From assembly GCF_000276665.1 (NCBI RefSeq), contig NW_004955476.1, positions 9,464,248 through 9,528,247 on the forward strand: a stretch of DNA of 64,000 bases. Reading direction: 5' to 3'. Each line of letters opens with the position of its first letter. Position 1 is the stretch's first letter. The DNA is from Chinchilla lanigera (lineage: Eukaryota; Chordata; Mammalia; Rodentia; Chinchillidae). The notes under the pieces are model-generated. The model was not told the origin of the DNA and searched no databases. It saw only the letters and a program-made list of their open reading frames with translations. This document shows, in pieces, positions 22,180 through 33,560 of the stretch. Made by a program: the position numbers and the translations under genes.

Positions 22180-22696
22180 CAATTTTAGCAGCAAAAAGTG
22201 AGAAAATGTAAGGCTTACAAAAGAAATGTTTTCCACATGTCATAATGTCAAATAGCTTCCTAAATTCTGATTTCATAATTTGTGGGATTAACTTTCAGAT
22301 GTTGGTATCTAATCCACATTGTAGTAAGTGCTTTCTGCAGATATCTAGTTATATAATAAAATGAATATTATAATGCCAAATAAAAATTGTTTCTGAGTTT
22401 ATTATTGTAATTTATTCATCCTTCATTAAATAGTGCTATGACAAGCATTTTGCACTAAAAGGCTATCACACACTATAATCGCTGGCTTTACCACACTTTC
22501 TACAAAGATTTTTTACTTTGGTTTGATTTTAAATTCAAATTTTAAAATGAATGACAAAGTAAAGTGTATCACAATTTTCTTTTAAGAATAGATATACATA
22601 TACGAATAACAATATGCTCTATAGACAATGCTATGAAAATGTAGCTTTAAAGATTAATAAGGAATTTGATGGGAAAGCAATAAAAATTGAATAACT
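22180..22696. other. AT-rich non-coding sequence
   Basis: Nothing is recognised between the polypurine tract and the next B1. Confidence 0.45.
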
Positions 22697-22838
22697 AGCT
22701 GGGTGCAGTGATGCACACCTGTATTCCCAGCATTCGGGGTGCTGAGGTAGAAAGATTATGAGTTTAAGATCAGCCTGGGCTACATAAGAGAACTTGTCTC
22801 AAAAACAAACAAAAAACAAAACAAAAAAAAAAACCCTT
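22697..22838 (+). mobile_element. B1 SINE
   Basis: TAGCTGGGTGCAGTGATGCACACC, CCCAGCATTCGGGGTGCTGAGG and ATCAGCCTGGGCTACATAAGAG are followed by an AAACAAAC-type tail. It is moderately diverged. Confidence 0.9.
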
Positions 22839-24082
22839 TAAATAAAGGACAGTAAAATAAAAATAGGTATAACAGAGCCCTACATCTTCAGAAAAGATAC
22901 AATGACCATCTCCTAAATATCAAATATCTTGCAAGAATGAAAATAATTTGAGTGACCTGGCTAGGGTTGAAATCTTCTGGTGACTGATACACACTAGACC
23001 ATTAGTTAAATTCTCTGAGCATCATTTTTCTCGTACAAAAAAAGCAATGGTAAAAACAGTCTTTTAAAGAATTTTTACAGGATTCAATAGGAGACCATAC
23101 AGAAAGTGCCTCTCACTAAATGCACACACAGAAGAAATTCATAAATGTTCAGGATTTACATGTGCTGTTAACTTCAGACATGATTCTACCTGGTAATAAA
23201 AAGCTCACATATTTTCCACTGGAAACAAAGAGAATCTTGAGTCAGTAGATTGCTATTATTTGTGAAATCACTGATAATTAAGAATTTAGTTCTTTGGGGT
23301 TTCTAACCAAGAGGTCTTGATCTAAAACTAGAAGGTCATCTCCATAGTCCATGTTATCAGAGAAAAATTAAAACACTGAGCACATGAGGAAGCATCCTAA
23401 ACCTTGCTTTGTCCTGGAGGTCAGACATTACCTGAACAAGGGAAACAGCCAGGAGCAGGAAAAGCTGGGTGGACAGCCTGGACACATTGCCCCTCCGCCG
23501 GCAGTGCTGCCATCGAACACCAAGCTTTCACAGGCATTGTGCATATGGGGACAGGCTTCCCACCATGCTCGACACATTTATAGGATGTTGAAGATCTGAG
23601 ACAAAATCCACCTCTTCGAATGCAGGCCAGAAATACCAAACAAGCACGGCTAATCAAGGATATTTCTATTAGAAATATTCACAGATGAAGGCTAAAGAAC
23701 AGGTAAGACTTCCTACGTAGAGGCACTACCATGTATTGGTATTTCATTTAAAGTATAGTGATCTATCTTATATGTAGAGGGATTTATGCTTGGATCATTA
23801 GTTTTAATCATTAATGCACTCAACAACGCATCTTGAGTTTGTAGCGTCTGTGCTGGGCAGCATCCCTTTGGATGAAGAAAGCATTGCTGGGGACACTGCT
23901 GCTTGTGCTACTTAGTCCCCTCGTGACCCGGTCTCTGTCTGAGGTGCAGCCCTCGCTTGGTCACAGTCTGCAGGCTTCCGCTGTTTCTTTCTGTCTTGTG
24001 TTGGCCACAGAAGAATTCTTCCACTAGAAGATACACCAAGAAATTATCTAAACTCATCATGTACCACATAGCAGTGCCATAG
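22839..24082. other. Non-coding sequence
   Basis: No gene is supported. Around 23830-23885 there is a weak L2-like block (GTCTGTGCTGGGCAGCATCCC and ATTGCTGGGGACAC). Confidence 0.45.
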
Positions 24083-25016
24083 TGTAATAGGCAGAATTCT
24101 AAAAGGGGCCCCCAAAGACTCCCTACCCTAATCTCTGCAGCCTGTCGATGTGACTATCCCTCCCCAGTGTTCTGTTATGCTGCACGTCTGACCCTAAGAG
24201 AAGGGCTTAGCAGAGTGATCACAGTCTACACACATGCTTCTTTCAAAGCAAGGCACTTTCACCAGCCATAGAAGGAAAAGTCCAGAGGCACTCAAAGTAC
24301 AAGGGAGGTTTGACCCGATTTCCAGCGATGATGGAAGGGGCTACCTGTGTGCAGAGAGATGTGGGGACTCTCGGGGACTGAAAGTGCCCTCGGGACAGCC
24401 AGCATGAAAAGGAAGATCTCTGTCTCACAACCACAAGAAATGGAATTTGCTCAAGTTAAGGTTTAGTTCCAAAGTGTGCCCCCAAGTCTCACGGACTCAG
24501 AGATGGGGCTTTCGGAAAGTGACTGGGCTACCAGGGCGCTGACTTCATCAATGACCCACCACTGAGTCCACCACCGCCGAGCGGCTGCTAAGAGGAGCTG
24601 GGTCCCTGGGGTCGTGCCCTGGGAGGGGCTACCTGTCACCCTGGCTCTCAGCCCATTCTCTCTGCAGGGATGAGGTGAATGGCTTCCTCTGCCATGATAT
24701 TTCTGCCTTGGAGCCAGCTGACCATGGACTGAAACCTCTGCAACTGTGAGGCAAAACAAACCCTTCCCTCCTCCAAGCTGTGTATGTTGGGCACTTTGTC
24801 CTGGTGATAAAAAGCTGGCTGACGTTCCAACGCCCTGGAACAAGAAGCCAGTTCTTCTCCAGAGTCTCCAGACCTTATATTTCAGCCTCACGAGACTCTT
24901 GGAATCCAATTCAGCCCTTTTGGACTTCTGATCTACGTAACTGAAACCTCGAATTTGTTTTAAGCTGTTAAGTTTGTGGGATTTTGTTACACAGCAATAG
25001 ATAACTAATATGGCAG
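24083..25016 (+). mobile_element. Old MLT1-type MaLR LTR, split by a younger LTR
   Basis: The left part reads TAATAGGCAGAATTCTAAAAGG-GGCCCCCAAAGACT and CCCTAATCTCTGCAGCCTG. The right part (24824-25016) ends GAATTTGTTTTAAGCTGTTAAG, TTTGTGGGATTTTGTTACACAGC, AATAGATAACTAATA. Both ends match an MLT1-type LTR in order. The middle is displaced by another LTR at about 24454-24823. MaLR LTRs are relics of old retrovirus-like elements; no internal genes are present. Confidence 0.75.
24454..24823 (+). mobile_element. Rodent MaLR-type solo LTR nested in an MLT1-type LTR
   Basis: It reads from AGTTAAGGTTTAGTTCC through CTCTCTGCAGGGATGAGGTG, CCAGCTGACCATGGACTGAAACC and CAAACCCTTCCCTCCTCC to TTTGTCCTGGTGATAAAAAGC. 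This matches the common rodent MaLR LTR consensus as I remember it. Exact ends and a 5-bp target duplication could not be resolved. Confidence 0.75.
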
Positions 25017-25739
25017 CTAGTTAGCATGTGGTGCTGATGGTTTAGGACAATAATAGCCTCATTATTTGGGCATTTGTGATATAGTAAGAGACACTTTAGA
25101 TATATTTTTGTTCAGGCTTGTAATAATGATATCTATGGCATACCACTAAGCCATAATCAATATTTACCAAGACAGTTAAGTAAAATAATGTAAAACTTTA
25201 TGTCATACACATACATGTAGTCTCATAAATATATTCATATGCATTTTGTATGTGGACTTCTATATAAAGTGGGACACTCAAATCTCACCGTGCACACTAG
25301 CATATGCACACACACAAGTGTACACGCAAATGTATTTCTTGTGAGTGACATAGGCAAAGTCCTCTCCTCTCCCACAGCTTCTTTGAGTTCGACCCTATTT
25401 TGTCATTCTCATGGGGAAACAGACTCCACTGTGCGTTTCTGAGTAGCTCAGCCCCAAATTCCTTAACAGACATCTGCTAAATGCCTCCTTCTGCTGTTAG
25501 AACCAGAAACTGATTTTGCACCTACCTTGTAGCCTACTTTTTAAAGATGTGACACGAACGACCCTAATTTAGGAAATATTTTGTGTCTAGCACTAATAAA
25601 ACCTTTCTTTCAGAGGCTCTTGATAATCCTTTTTAAGAAAACAAGGACATTTTGTGTCAAAAGCCTACTCAGGTTAGCTCATGATTGATGTCAAACTCTC
25701 TTGATGAAGAGCCGTCCGCTGCAAAGTGTTTGTTTCTTC
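25017..25739. other. AT-rich non-coding sequence
   Basis: No gene or clear repeat is recognised. Confidence 0.45.
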
Positions 25740-25808
25740 CGGTGCTGGGGATCAAACCCAGGACATCTGCTGTGCTTGGCAAATACTCTACCATGGAGCA
25801 GTAGCCAA
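25740..25808 (-). mobile_element. ID SINE fragment, minus strand
   Basis: GGTGCTGGGGATCAAACCCAGG, CTGTGCTTGGCAAATACTCTACC and GAGCAGTAGCC form the reverse complement of an ID element without a clear A-tail. Confidence 0.8.
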
Positions 25809-26185
25809 TGAAGTGGATTATTGGATCATCATACTCAAAAAACAAAATGATGTTTGCTATTTCTGTTTCTAAAATGTAAATATAACTCTAAGACATCGGA
25901 TACGTCATAGTTTGGTTAACTCTGTATTCCAGTTAAAAACACATAAAAATATACACACATGCTTTATGTGTGAAGAGAGAGACTGAACTGTTGCTAGAAA
26001 CAGCAAATCCAGGCCTTGTATTTGATCATCCTAGTTAAAAACATTGTAAAGCATTAATGTTCTTTCAGAGAAAGGAAAACGAGCCCAAGACAGTATTTGA
26101 AGAAACAGGGGTGGAGAAATTTCCAAAGTTGATAAAGCACAGTAAGACGCAGACCCAAATTCTAAAAATCTTAAGTAACATAAAT
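25809..26185. other. AT-rich non-coding sequence
   Basis: Nothing is recognised between the ID fragment and the next B1. Confidence 0.45.
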
Positions 26186-26195
26186 ATAAAACAAT

Positions 26196-26315
26196 GAGGC
26201 ATGGGTGTGGCTCATACTTATAATCCCAGCATTCTGGGAGGCTGAGGCAGGAAAATCACCATGAGTTGAAAGCCAGCCTGGAATACATAGTCAGACTCTA
26301 TCTCAAAAAACAAAA
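26196..26315 (+). mobile_element. B1 SINE with 10-bp target-site duplication
   Basis: GAGGCATGGGTGTGGCTCATAC, AATCCCAGCATTCTGGGAGG and GAAAGCCAGCCTGGAATACATAG are visible. The perfect repeat ATAAAACAAT occurs at 26186-26195 and 26316-26325. Confidence 0.9.
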
Positions 26316-26583
26316 ATAAAACAATCAATCAAAAGTCAACATCAGAAAAACACCAAAAAAAAAAAAAAAAATCATAGTGAAAACCAAAGTCAAAGAAAAA
26401 CTCCTAATATCAGCTTTAGGAAAACAGCACATTGTCCTCCAAGGAGCAGCAGCAAGATGGGCACCTGAATTCTCAGTAGAAAAGAACAGGAAATCAAAGA
26501 TCCTGGACCGAGATCAGCAACCTGCAGAGGGGGTGACAAGCTAGCATTTGATACTAGTAAAACATGAAAGTAAAATATAGGTA

Positions 26584-26688
26584 NNNNNNNNNNNNNNNNN
26601 NNNNNNNNNNNNNNNNNNNNNNNNNNNNNNNNNNNNNNNNNNNNNNNNNNNNNNNNNNNNNNNNNNNNNNNNNNNNNNNNNNNNNNNN
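26584..26688. other. Assembly gap (105 N)
   Basis: A run of 105 unknown bases. The right flank is AAAGAAAGAAAG, so the missing sequence is probably a purine-rich microsatellite that broke the assembly. The gap length may be an estimate. Confidence 0.99.
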
Positions 26689-27189
26689 AAAGAAAGAAAG
26701 AGAATAGAAGAGCCAATTCATGGTCAGTAGAGCTACACATTAAGGAATTTAAAGGGTGCTTAAGTAGACAGGAGATCATTCTCCATGGGAGTCCAGAGCG
26801 GAGGAAGAGAGGAATATCAACTAAAATGTAAAAATATAGGTAATTCTAAATAAATATTGACTGTATAAAATGATAATTCTAAGTATAATATTCTATTGGG
26901 ATTAAAATATATAAAAAATAATTTAGACAGAAAGGGCATGTATAGGGTTTGAGTTCAAGTGCTTGAAAAATGGTGAGAATACTACTTTATATTAAACATT
27001 GATATGTTAGGGGAGCATTTATGACATCTAGAGGAACTACTTAAAAATGTATAACAACAAATATAATTGAAGGGAAAGAAGTGAAATAATAGAAAATAAA
27101 AGATAAATCCAAAAAGAGGGAGGAAGAAGAGAGAGGGAGGGAGGGAGGGAGAAAGAATAGATGGAATACATAGAAAGCAAATAATACCT
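26689..27189. other. AT-rich sequence with GGGA run
   Basis: No gene is seen. A purine run (GAGAGAGGGAGGGAGGGAGGGAG) lies at about 27116-27153. The sequence may belong to the same L1 that becomes recognisable at about 27190. Confidence 0.4.
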
Positions 27190-28460
27190 AAATAGTTAAA
27201 TACCTAAAATCAGTAATTACATTGTATACAAGTGGACTAACTAACTATACTAAAAGACACAGATTATCATACTACTTTAATAAAAATAATGGGCTTTCAT
27301 ATGAAATACTCCTTCAATGTAAAATTTAAAAGGAAAATGATATAAAAAGCATATCATGCAAATACTGTCCAAAAGAGTCACTACATTCACTATAAGACAA
27401 AGTAAACTTTAAATTAAATGAGAGACATTTGATAGTAACATACATTTTAATTTACCAGAAAAATAGAATTTTAAAATTGTGTTTAATAAGTAACCTTAAA
27501 TTACAGAAAAGAAAAATCCATAAACTAAAGGGAGAAGTTAACAAGTCCACAACTGTAGAGAGATTTTCACAAACTCCCTTCAGTAACAGACCAAGTATCA
27601 GTAAGTACACACAAGATTTGAAAACATAACTACCAAATTTACTCTAGTTCACACAGACAGAGCACCACATTTCCAAAGTGTAGAACACATGGTCTTCGCA
27701 AGTACACATGAATGCTTATGAAAACTGTCACCTGCTAGATGATCCGTAAAGCAAACACCAATGTCTTAATCACTTTTCTGATGCAAGAACATTTAAGCCT
27801 CCCTGATTTAAGTGAGGAGATTGACTTGGCTCACAGCTTCCAACAGGTTCAGTCCATGGTCAGCTGGCTCCAAGACAGGAACACCATGGAGGGGAGCTGC
27901 TCACCCGTAGCAGCAGGGAAACAGAGAGAGAAGGGAAGAGCCAGAAGCAGAAATGCACTTTCCAGGTCACACCCCAAGTGATCGTCTCCACCCAAATCCC
28001 ACTTCTTAACGGCTCATTCAGCTATTGTATACACTGATGCTGTGCCCTACAATCCAATCATCCTCCCCTCAAGTGAGACTTCGGGGGATATTTCAGATCT
28101 AAATCATAGCAAGGTTGAACTCATAAATACCAAAAATGTTCGCCAAGCACAGGGAAATTAAGTTAGAAATCAATGCACAGGTACAAACCATAAATATTTC
28201 ATATATTTGGAAATTAAGAGACATACTTCCAAATCATCAATGAATCAAATAATATGAAAAAATGGAAATTAGAATGAAGTTATGATGAAAATATAACACG
28301 TTAAAATTTTTGGAATGCTGTTAAAGCCATGCTCAATATAAATGAATACCCCTAAATGTGCACATTAGAAGAAAAGAAAGGCTGAAAAAAATCAGTGAAA
28401 ATAGGCCATGCAGAGAGTAAGGTTTTATGTAGAAAAACAAAAGCAAGGAAAGAAAGAAGG
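27190..28460 (+). mobile_element. Old L1 ORF2 (endonuclease-side) remnant, split by an LTR
   Basis: The left part has TACAAGTGGACTAACTAAC, AAAAGACACAGATTATCA, ATATCATGCAAATACTGTCC and TCACAAACTCCCTTCAGTAACAG. The right part (28112-28460) has GAAATTAAGTTAGAAATCAATG, TTTGGAAATTAAGAGACATAC and GGAATGCTGTTAAAGCCATGC. In order these match the 5' half of old L1 ORF2. It is full of stops. A MaLR-type LTR (27762-28111) interrupts it. Confidence 0.6.
27762..28111 (-). mobile_element. MaLR-type solo LTR nested in L1
   Basis: On the + strand it runs from TGTCTTAATCACTTTTCTG, CTTGGCTCACAGCTTCCAAC, GGTTCAGTCCATGGTCAGCTGG and AAGTGAGACTTCGGGGG to TCTAAATCATAGCA. This is the reverse complement of the rodent MaLR LTR seen at 24454, with TG...CA ends. 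No target duplication is visible. Confidence 0.75.
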
Positions 28461-28659
28461 GCATTTGGTTAAGCAAACCAGCATAAGCCAAGTACAATTA
28501 ACCAAGTTGGGGGAAATCTGAGATGGGAGATTATAGTATGCTCGGTATAGTACAGTTAAGATTTTGTTGGATTTAGTAAAGAATAGGAAACACTGGAGAA
28601 TCGGAGTTAAGGAGTGAAATGCTGAGAGTGGAGCCTGTAAAGCGTATGCCCAGGGAGAG

Positions 28660-28895
28660 GGGCTGAGCGTGCCCTACCTTCTTCCTACAACAACAGCCGT
28701 CACTCTCTATTGTAGTGACTCGTCTAAGACCTCCCCTCCCCACAAAGGTCAGTGGGCACAGCTCTGTAAGGCCAGAAATTGTGCCTATTTTTTCAGTACT
28801 GTATTATCCCAGTGTCTAACTGCCCTTGGTGAGTGCTTAGAAGCTGGAAAATGCCCAATAAACATTTCTGCATTTATAAAGAATGAAAGAAACAT
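28660..28895 (+). mobile_element. L2 LINE 3' end
   Basis: GGCCAGAAATTGTGCCTATTTTTTCAGTACTGTATTATCCCAGTGTCTAAC, GGTGAGTGCTTAGAAGC and CCCAATAAACATTTCTG match the L2 3' end (GGACTGTGTCTATTTTGTTCACTGTATCCCCAGTGCCTAG, CTCAATAAATATTTG). Confidence 0.75.
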
Positions 28896-29047
28896 GTTTT
28901 CTATCAGTTAGAGAGCCAGTGTGATAGTGGGCTCAGTTTTGGGTTGATACACGAGCTGGTCATGAGGTGACAGCTGTTGAAAACAAGAGGATCATGAAAT
29001 GCAGATATCAAGGATCAGACTCATGTCCATTAATCACACTATCTCAT

Positions 29048-29328
29048 TGTATTAGTTTTCCTGTCTCTGAGACAAAATACCCAGCATTCTCTATATAAGC
29101 AAAGAGAGGTTTACTTTGGCTCAAAGTTCCGGTGGGTTCAGTCCATGGCTGGTTGGCTCCAAACTAGAGGAGGCTTTGTTGAGGAGCACTCCCATGTCAT
29201 GGGGACAAGGACACAGAGAAAGCAGGGAAGAATCAGGGACAAGAACACACCTTTCAAGTCACACCCCCAGTGACCTCCCTCTTCCAACCAGGACCCACGT
29301 CCCAACACATGAGACTTAGGGGGGCATT
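29048..29328 (-). mobile_element. MaLR-type LTR, truncated
   Basis: TGTATTAGTTTTCCTGTCTC, GACAAAATACCCAGC, GGTTTACTTTGGCTCA, GGTTCAGTCCATGGCTGG and CACACCCCCAGTGACCTCC form the reverse complement of the same LTR type as at 27762. The far end stops at GACTTAGGGGGGCA without the usual ATCCAAACCATAACA. Confidence 0.75.
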
Positions 29329-29334
29329 GTTTTA

Positions 29335-29800
29335 TTTGTTCAATTATTCAAGAACTTTGTATGGAGTTCCCAGCAAGGACCAGCTATATTCTGGATGTGG
29401 GGGTATAGATGTGAATTAAGCAAAGTTCCTGCTGAAGTAAGCATACATTCTAATTAAACAATTCAGATAGTAAATAACTATGAATATGACAGGTAGCAAT
29501 ATGGACCCTATAGAAAAGCAAGGCAGAGAAAGATTGTGACTTTCAATCACAATCATGGGAGCATGGGTGACCAGTCTGAGAAACGACAGGAACCAAGGAA
29601 CTGGGACAGAGGAAAAGGAGAAGACGGGGATGGTCATGAGGCGCTGGGGGCAGCACTGCTGAGTACCAGGCTCCCTGCTCAGGAAATGGGAGCCACTGGA
29701 GGACGTGGAGTTGAGGACTCTCATGACTTGATTTGCAAGACTCCCTCGGGCCACTAAGTGGAGGATGGATCACAGGAGGCCAAGGGTAAAGAGAGACAGA
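29335..29800 (-). mobile_element. L2 LINE, minus strand
   Basis: CAATTATTCAAGAACTTTGTATGG, TTCTGGATGTGGGGGTATAG, GTTCCTGCTGAAGTAAGCATACATTCTAATT and, further on, AAATGGGAGCCACTGGAGGACG and CTCATGACTTGATTTGCA match the reverse complement of the L2 3' region in order. Strongly diverged. Confidence 0.65.
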
Positions 29801-32800
29801 CCTGCTATGGAGCTGGCCTGCAGGTCCTTCCACCACCCAGGCTCTTCTCTCTCACATCCCCACATCTGGTCTCTTAGCAACAGCCCCATCACCCGTGTTC
29901 TCCTTTCCTAACCCTCTGCCTTCTACTTTCACTGTTACAATATGGGGTGCTTGGTACGGGTTCTGAAGACAGAAGAGGGCAGGAGCAGAGCTTCCGTTCA
30001 TCATGTCAATAGTTCTATAGATAATATTGAGGAGAACAGAAAGATGTATTGTACACTTTTAAAAATGAAAATCAAGCAACTTAGTTGAAGGTTTGGGCCG
30101 CTCATAGCTACAAATGAGAATAAAAGTTAACATTAAACGTTTACTTAAAATCTTTGATGGTTTCTGAGTTAAGGCGCTGGCAGACACAAACTGCAGCCTT
30201 TGGGATGCATGACTGTGACTTTGCTTCAGGGAAGCAGGTGCAGTTCTGTATTTGTTCACTTTATTATAATTCACAGAGAACATATGGAAACTAATTTTTA
30301 AAATATACCAAAGCGCAAATGGTGAACAATATCAGGATATTTTACTTTCATAATAAAAAGCAAATTTATGTCCTCATATTTCTGGAAAGCATAACTCCAT
30401 GTTCTTACTTGTGATACCATGCTCTTGGATACAGTGTGTAAAAGAGCTAAAGGCAAGTTCTTTAAGCTCAGCATTGTCAATATCTAAGAAAAGTCATGTC
30501 ATGTGACGTGGAATTTTTAATCCTAGAAAGTGTAATTGGGTTTAATTCCTATCAAAACAAATTATGTTAGCATTTACTTTTACAGGTAAGATTTCCAGAA
30601 AGAAGAGTTAGAGCTATGGGACCTTCAGTAGTCCACTTTCCTTAATAGACAGAGTCTGACTGAATTCTACCAAAGCTGACCTGTTCACTCATGGTCTGTA
30701 TAAAAGTCATGTTGATATTTACTGAATAAAATGAAGACAAAGTTAAAAGTAAATAACATGGTTGCAGATTACTATCAACTATGTGGGAGACTACATAAAT
30801 TACTTAATAGAGTGTAAATCATATGCTACTGACTATTCAAGAAAATCAGAAGATGATCCTTTCAATTTTTAATATGTAGTTTTTTACAATTTATAATTAC
30901 ATAGACATGACCATTGTTTGACTTCTTAGAGAAGTTCTCATTACTACTAATTTATCTTTCTTTGACAAGCGAGAGACTATAATAGCTCCTTTAGCTATTG
31001 CTTCTAGAGTCTGTTCCTAACAGAAAAACCTTGAATACAGAAAAAAAAAAAAAAAAAAAACATGTCACTTCTTTCAAGCCTCATTTCTTCCTTTTCATCA
31101 GGGGAAAAATGCCTTTTAAAAATTGACCAATGCAATATAGTTTGAATTCATATTCTCTTGGAGTGGTAAACATAATAAAGCAGAAAGCAGGTGCTCAGCA
31201 TTTATTCTGTGCCAATCACAGGCAGACGTAATTATAGTAGTAGGACTGATTTTACAGCAATTGTAAAAATGTAAATAAGCCTTTAAAACTTACTCAGGAA
31301 TTATATTTTATAAATGAGGCTTTGATTTTAATTTGAACAATTCTCTTAGGGTGTGATATGCATTATTCAGTCGCTCTGCTCTCCTCGGGACGAGGCAGTC
31401 GTTATACTTCAGGAAACTGGGGGCAGAAACACCTGTTTCCTATCAGATTACACCTCCCAATGATTAGAATATTCTTAGCACTGGATTAACTTTAAAATAC
31501 AAACATTGCAATTTTAAAGTTTTAATTACTAGGTAGAGGTTTATTTAAAAATTGTCAGTGGGAAAAAAAGAAATGTAATGTAGCACCATTTTATCTATTT
31601 TAGTCCAAATATTCTTACTAGTAAATACATATTGAGTGCTATCTATATTAAAAATGCTTTTCATAACTTGTATTGATTTTCCCTTCTTCAAATATAATAT
31701 TTAATTATTAAAACACAGAAAATAATCGATAACTCAACTGTAAACCCTCAGGAACAACTGTCAATATTTTGATATACAGAAACATCAGAGCACCTGTCCA
31801 TCTGGTTGTTACCTTTATCTATATAAAAGTAGAGTCAATTTTATTATTAGTTTTTTTATTAGCAGCAAAACTCACTCGACATTAGAGTACATTTTGATTG
31901 GAAAAAAACCTCAGAGGACTGTTAAAGATCTGTCCCGCTTTCAGAGAGGGACGCACACGCCAACTCGGGTCAGGGAGAGAAATGTCAGCGCACGGTGGCA
32001 GCTGCTCGCCTCCCCAGGAAGGAAGGCCGGGAAGAGTACAGTAGCTCGCAAAGCCCTCAGCGCCCGCAAAGTCACTAGTGGGAAAAGAACAAAGGCCTTT
32101 CCGATGCAGCTAACACAGATGTGCCCGAAGGCAAACTGTCAGAAGCAGTTAAGATGACAGCTACTCACAGTTCATTATTTCCTCCTCACAGGTCACTGGG
32201 TGACAAGCTGGGTCAGCATGCTTTGTTGGCTGTCCCAGTCCCTCCCCACCCCCACCCACTCTAAATATGTTACAGGGCTGCTCTGATAAACACATGTAAA
32301 CAAACACTCTGCAGACACTTACAGAGGCTGGAAGGTGCCATTGATTTTACTTTGGACCAAGCTGAAAATTCAATGTTTGTACAACTTACTTTATCCAAGC
32401 CAGGAGGGAGCGAAGGCGGTTTAAGGTGCGGCTAACGTGCACAAGGGCCCATACCTCCTGTAAACCAAGTACCTTCCATGGGGACCTCAGATAGTTAGAG
32501 ATTTCCATTTCTCTTCCATGGGAAAAAGGAGTGTTTCCACGGTCTGAAGAAAGCATCAGCAATCACATTGTTAATGAAGTGAGATGATTCTGTAGGTGGA
32601 GAATTACCCCGCCTCTGGTAGTTGTTTTAGACTGTGTGTGCTCGGGGTGGAGGGCTAGGGACATAATTCAAAATAATGCACCAGTCAAAATGGCCACGGC
32701 CAAAATCAACTCTCTCATGATGTACTGCATGTAACATTAGTAATCGTGTAATGTGGACATCAGTATGATGCCATTCTGTCATGAAGTAAATAAATAAAAA

Positions 32801-32810
32801 TAGGAAAGAG
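29801..32810. other. Mostly unique non-coding sequence
   Basis: No gene is supported. A pure run of 20 A lies at 31041-31060. A slightly CpG-enriched patch lies at about 31930-32060. The remainder is AT-rich with short frames. Confidence 0.45.
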
Positions 32811-32811
32811 G

Positions 32812-33035
32812 GTGGTCTAGAGGTCTTTACAGGCCTGGACTCAATCCTAAGTCTCCCACTAATCGGCTGCATAGCTGGGCACATTTTGTAGCTACTCTGA
32901 GCCTTGATTTCTGTCTTAATTATTTAGAAGAGTACTACATGATGAGCATATCATGTCAACAAGAAAATCAATATCATGAAGCTATAAGAAAAAGTACTTA
33001 CAATAGCAGTGACCACAAAGTAAATACTCAACAGG
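32812..33035 (+). mobile_element. MIR SINE
   Basis: GGCCTGGACTCAATCCTAAGTC, CACTAATCGGCTGCATAGCTGGG, CTACTCTGAGCCTTGATTTC and, at the right end, CACAAAGTAAATACTCAACAGG follow the MIR order from the conserved core to the 3' end. Confidence 0.65.
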
Positions 33036-33189
33036 ACAGCTGCAAGTTTCTGTAACCAAATTTAATATACGTGCCGCGGAAATGAACCACTGAAGCATGA
33101 AACACACTGGACAGTCATAACTCTAGTCCCATTGTTAGAAAGGGCTTTCTGAAATCTCTAATTAGGTCAAGCCAAACCTGTGTAAACCA

Positions 33190-33560
33190 GGCTTAGACAT
33201 AAAACCTCTCCCCAAGGTCTCCCGCATTCAGAGGGGGCTTTCGGAAGGTGCCGGTCATGGGGGGGGTACTCGTCGCTGGAGTCATCTGAGGATGAGTTAA
33301 GAGCTGCGGAGTTGGGATCTGGTGGGAGGTGGTCACCGGCGTCTCCTGCCCCTGAGCCCTCTCTCTTTTTGCTGCTTTGTGGCTCTGAGCCTGTTTCCCG
33401 GGCCCAACCCTTCCACCAAGCCGCTTGTGCCTGGGAGCTGCTGACCATGCTCGGACTGGAACCTCTGAGACCGTGAACCAGAGCAAGGCTGTCCCCTTGA
33501 AGAGGGAGGTGTCAGGCACTCATTCCTCCCAGGGCGGGGCTGATACCATCGAAGGTCTGG
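33190..33560 (+). mobile_element. Probable MaLR-type LTR, diverged
   Basis: AAAACCTCTCCCCAAGGTCTCCCGCATTCAG, GATCTGGTGGGAGGTGGTC and GGGAGCTGCTGACCATGCTCGGACTGGAACCTC follow the order of the MaLR LTR at 24454. The 3' end is poorly preserved and GC content is high. Confidence 0.5.

Noticed and set aside
21823..22276. Phe/Ser/Leu-rich frames resembling membrane proteins
   Set aside because: They come from the polypurine tract read on the other strand; no real membrane-protein pattern.
24083..25016. Endogenous retrovirus with coding genes
   Set aside because: Only LTR sequence is present here and at the other MaLR sites; no gag, pol or env-like frame lies between LTRs.
26390..26779. 129-codon minus-strand frame
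   Set aside because: It crosses 105 unknown bases, so continuity is not real evidence.
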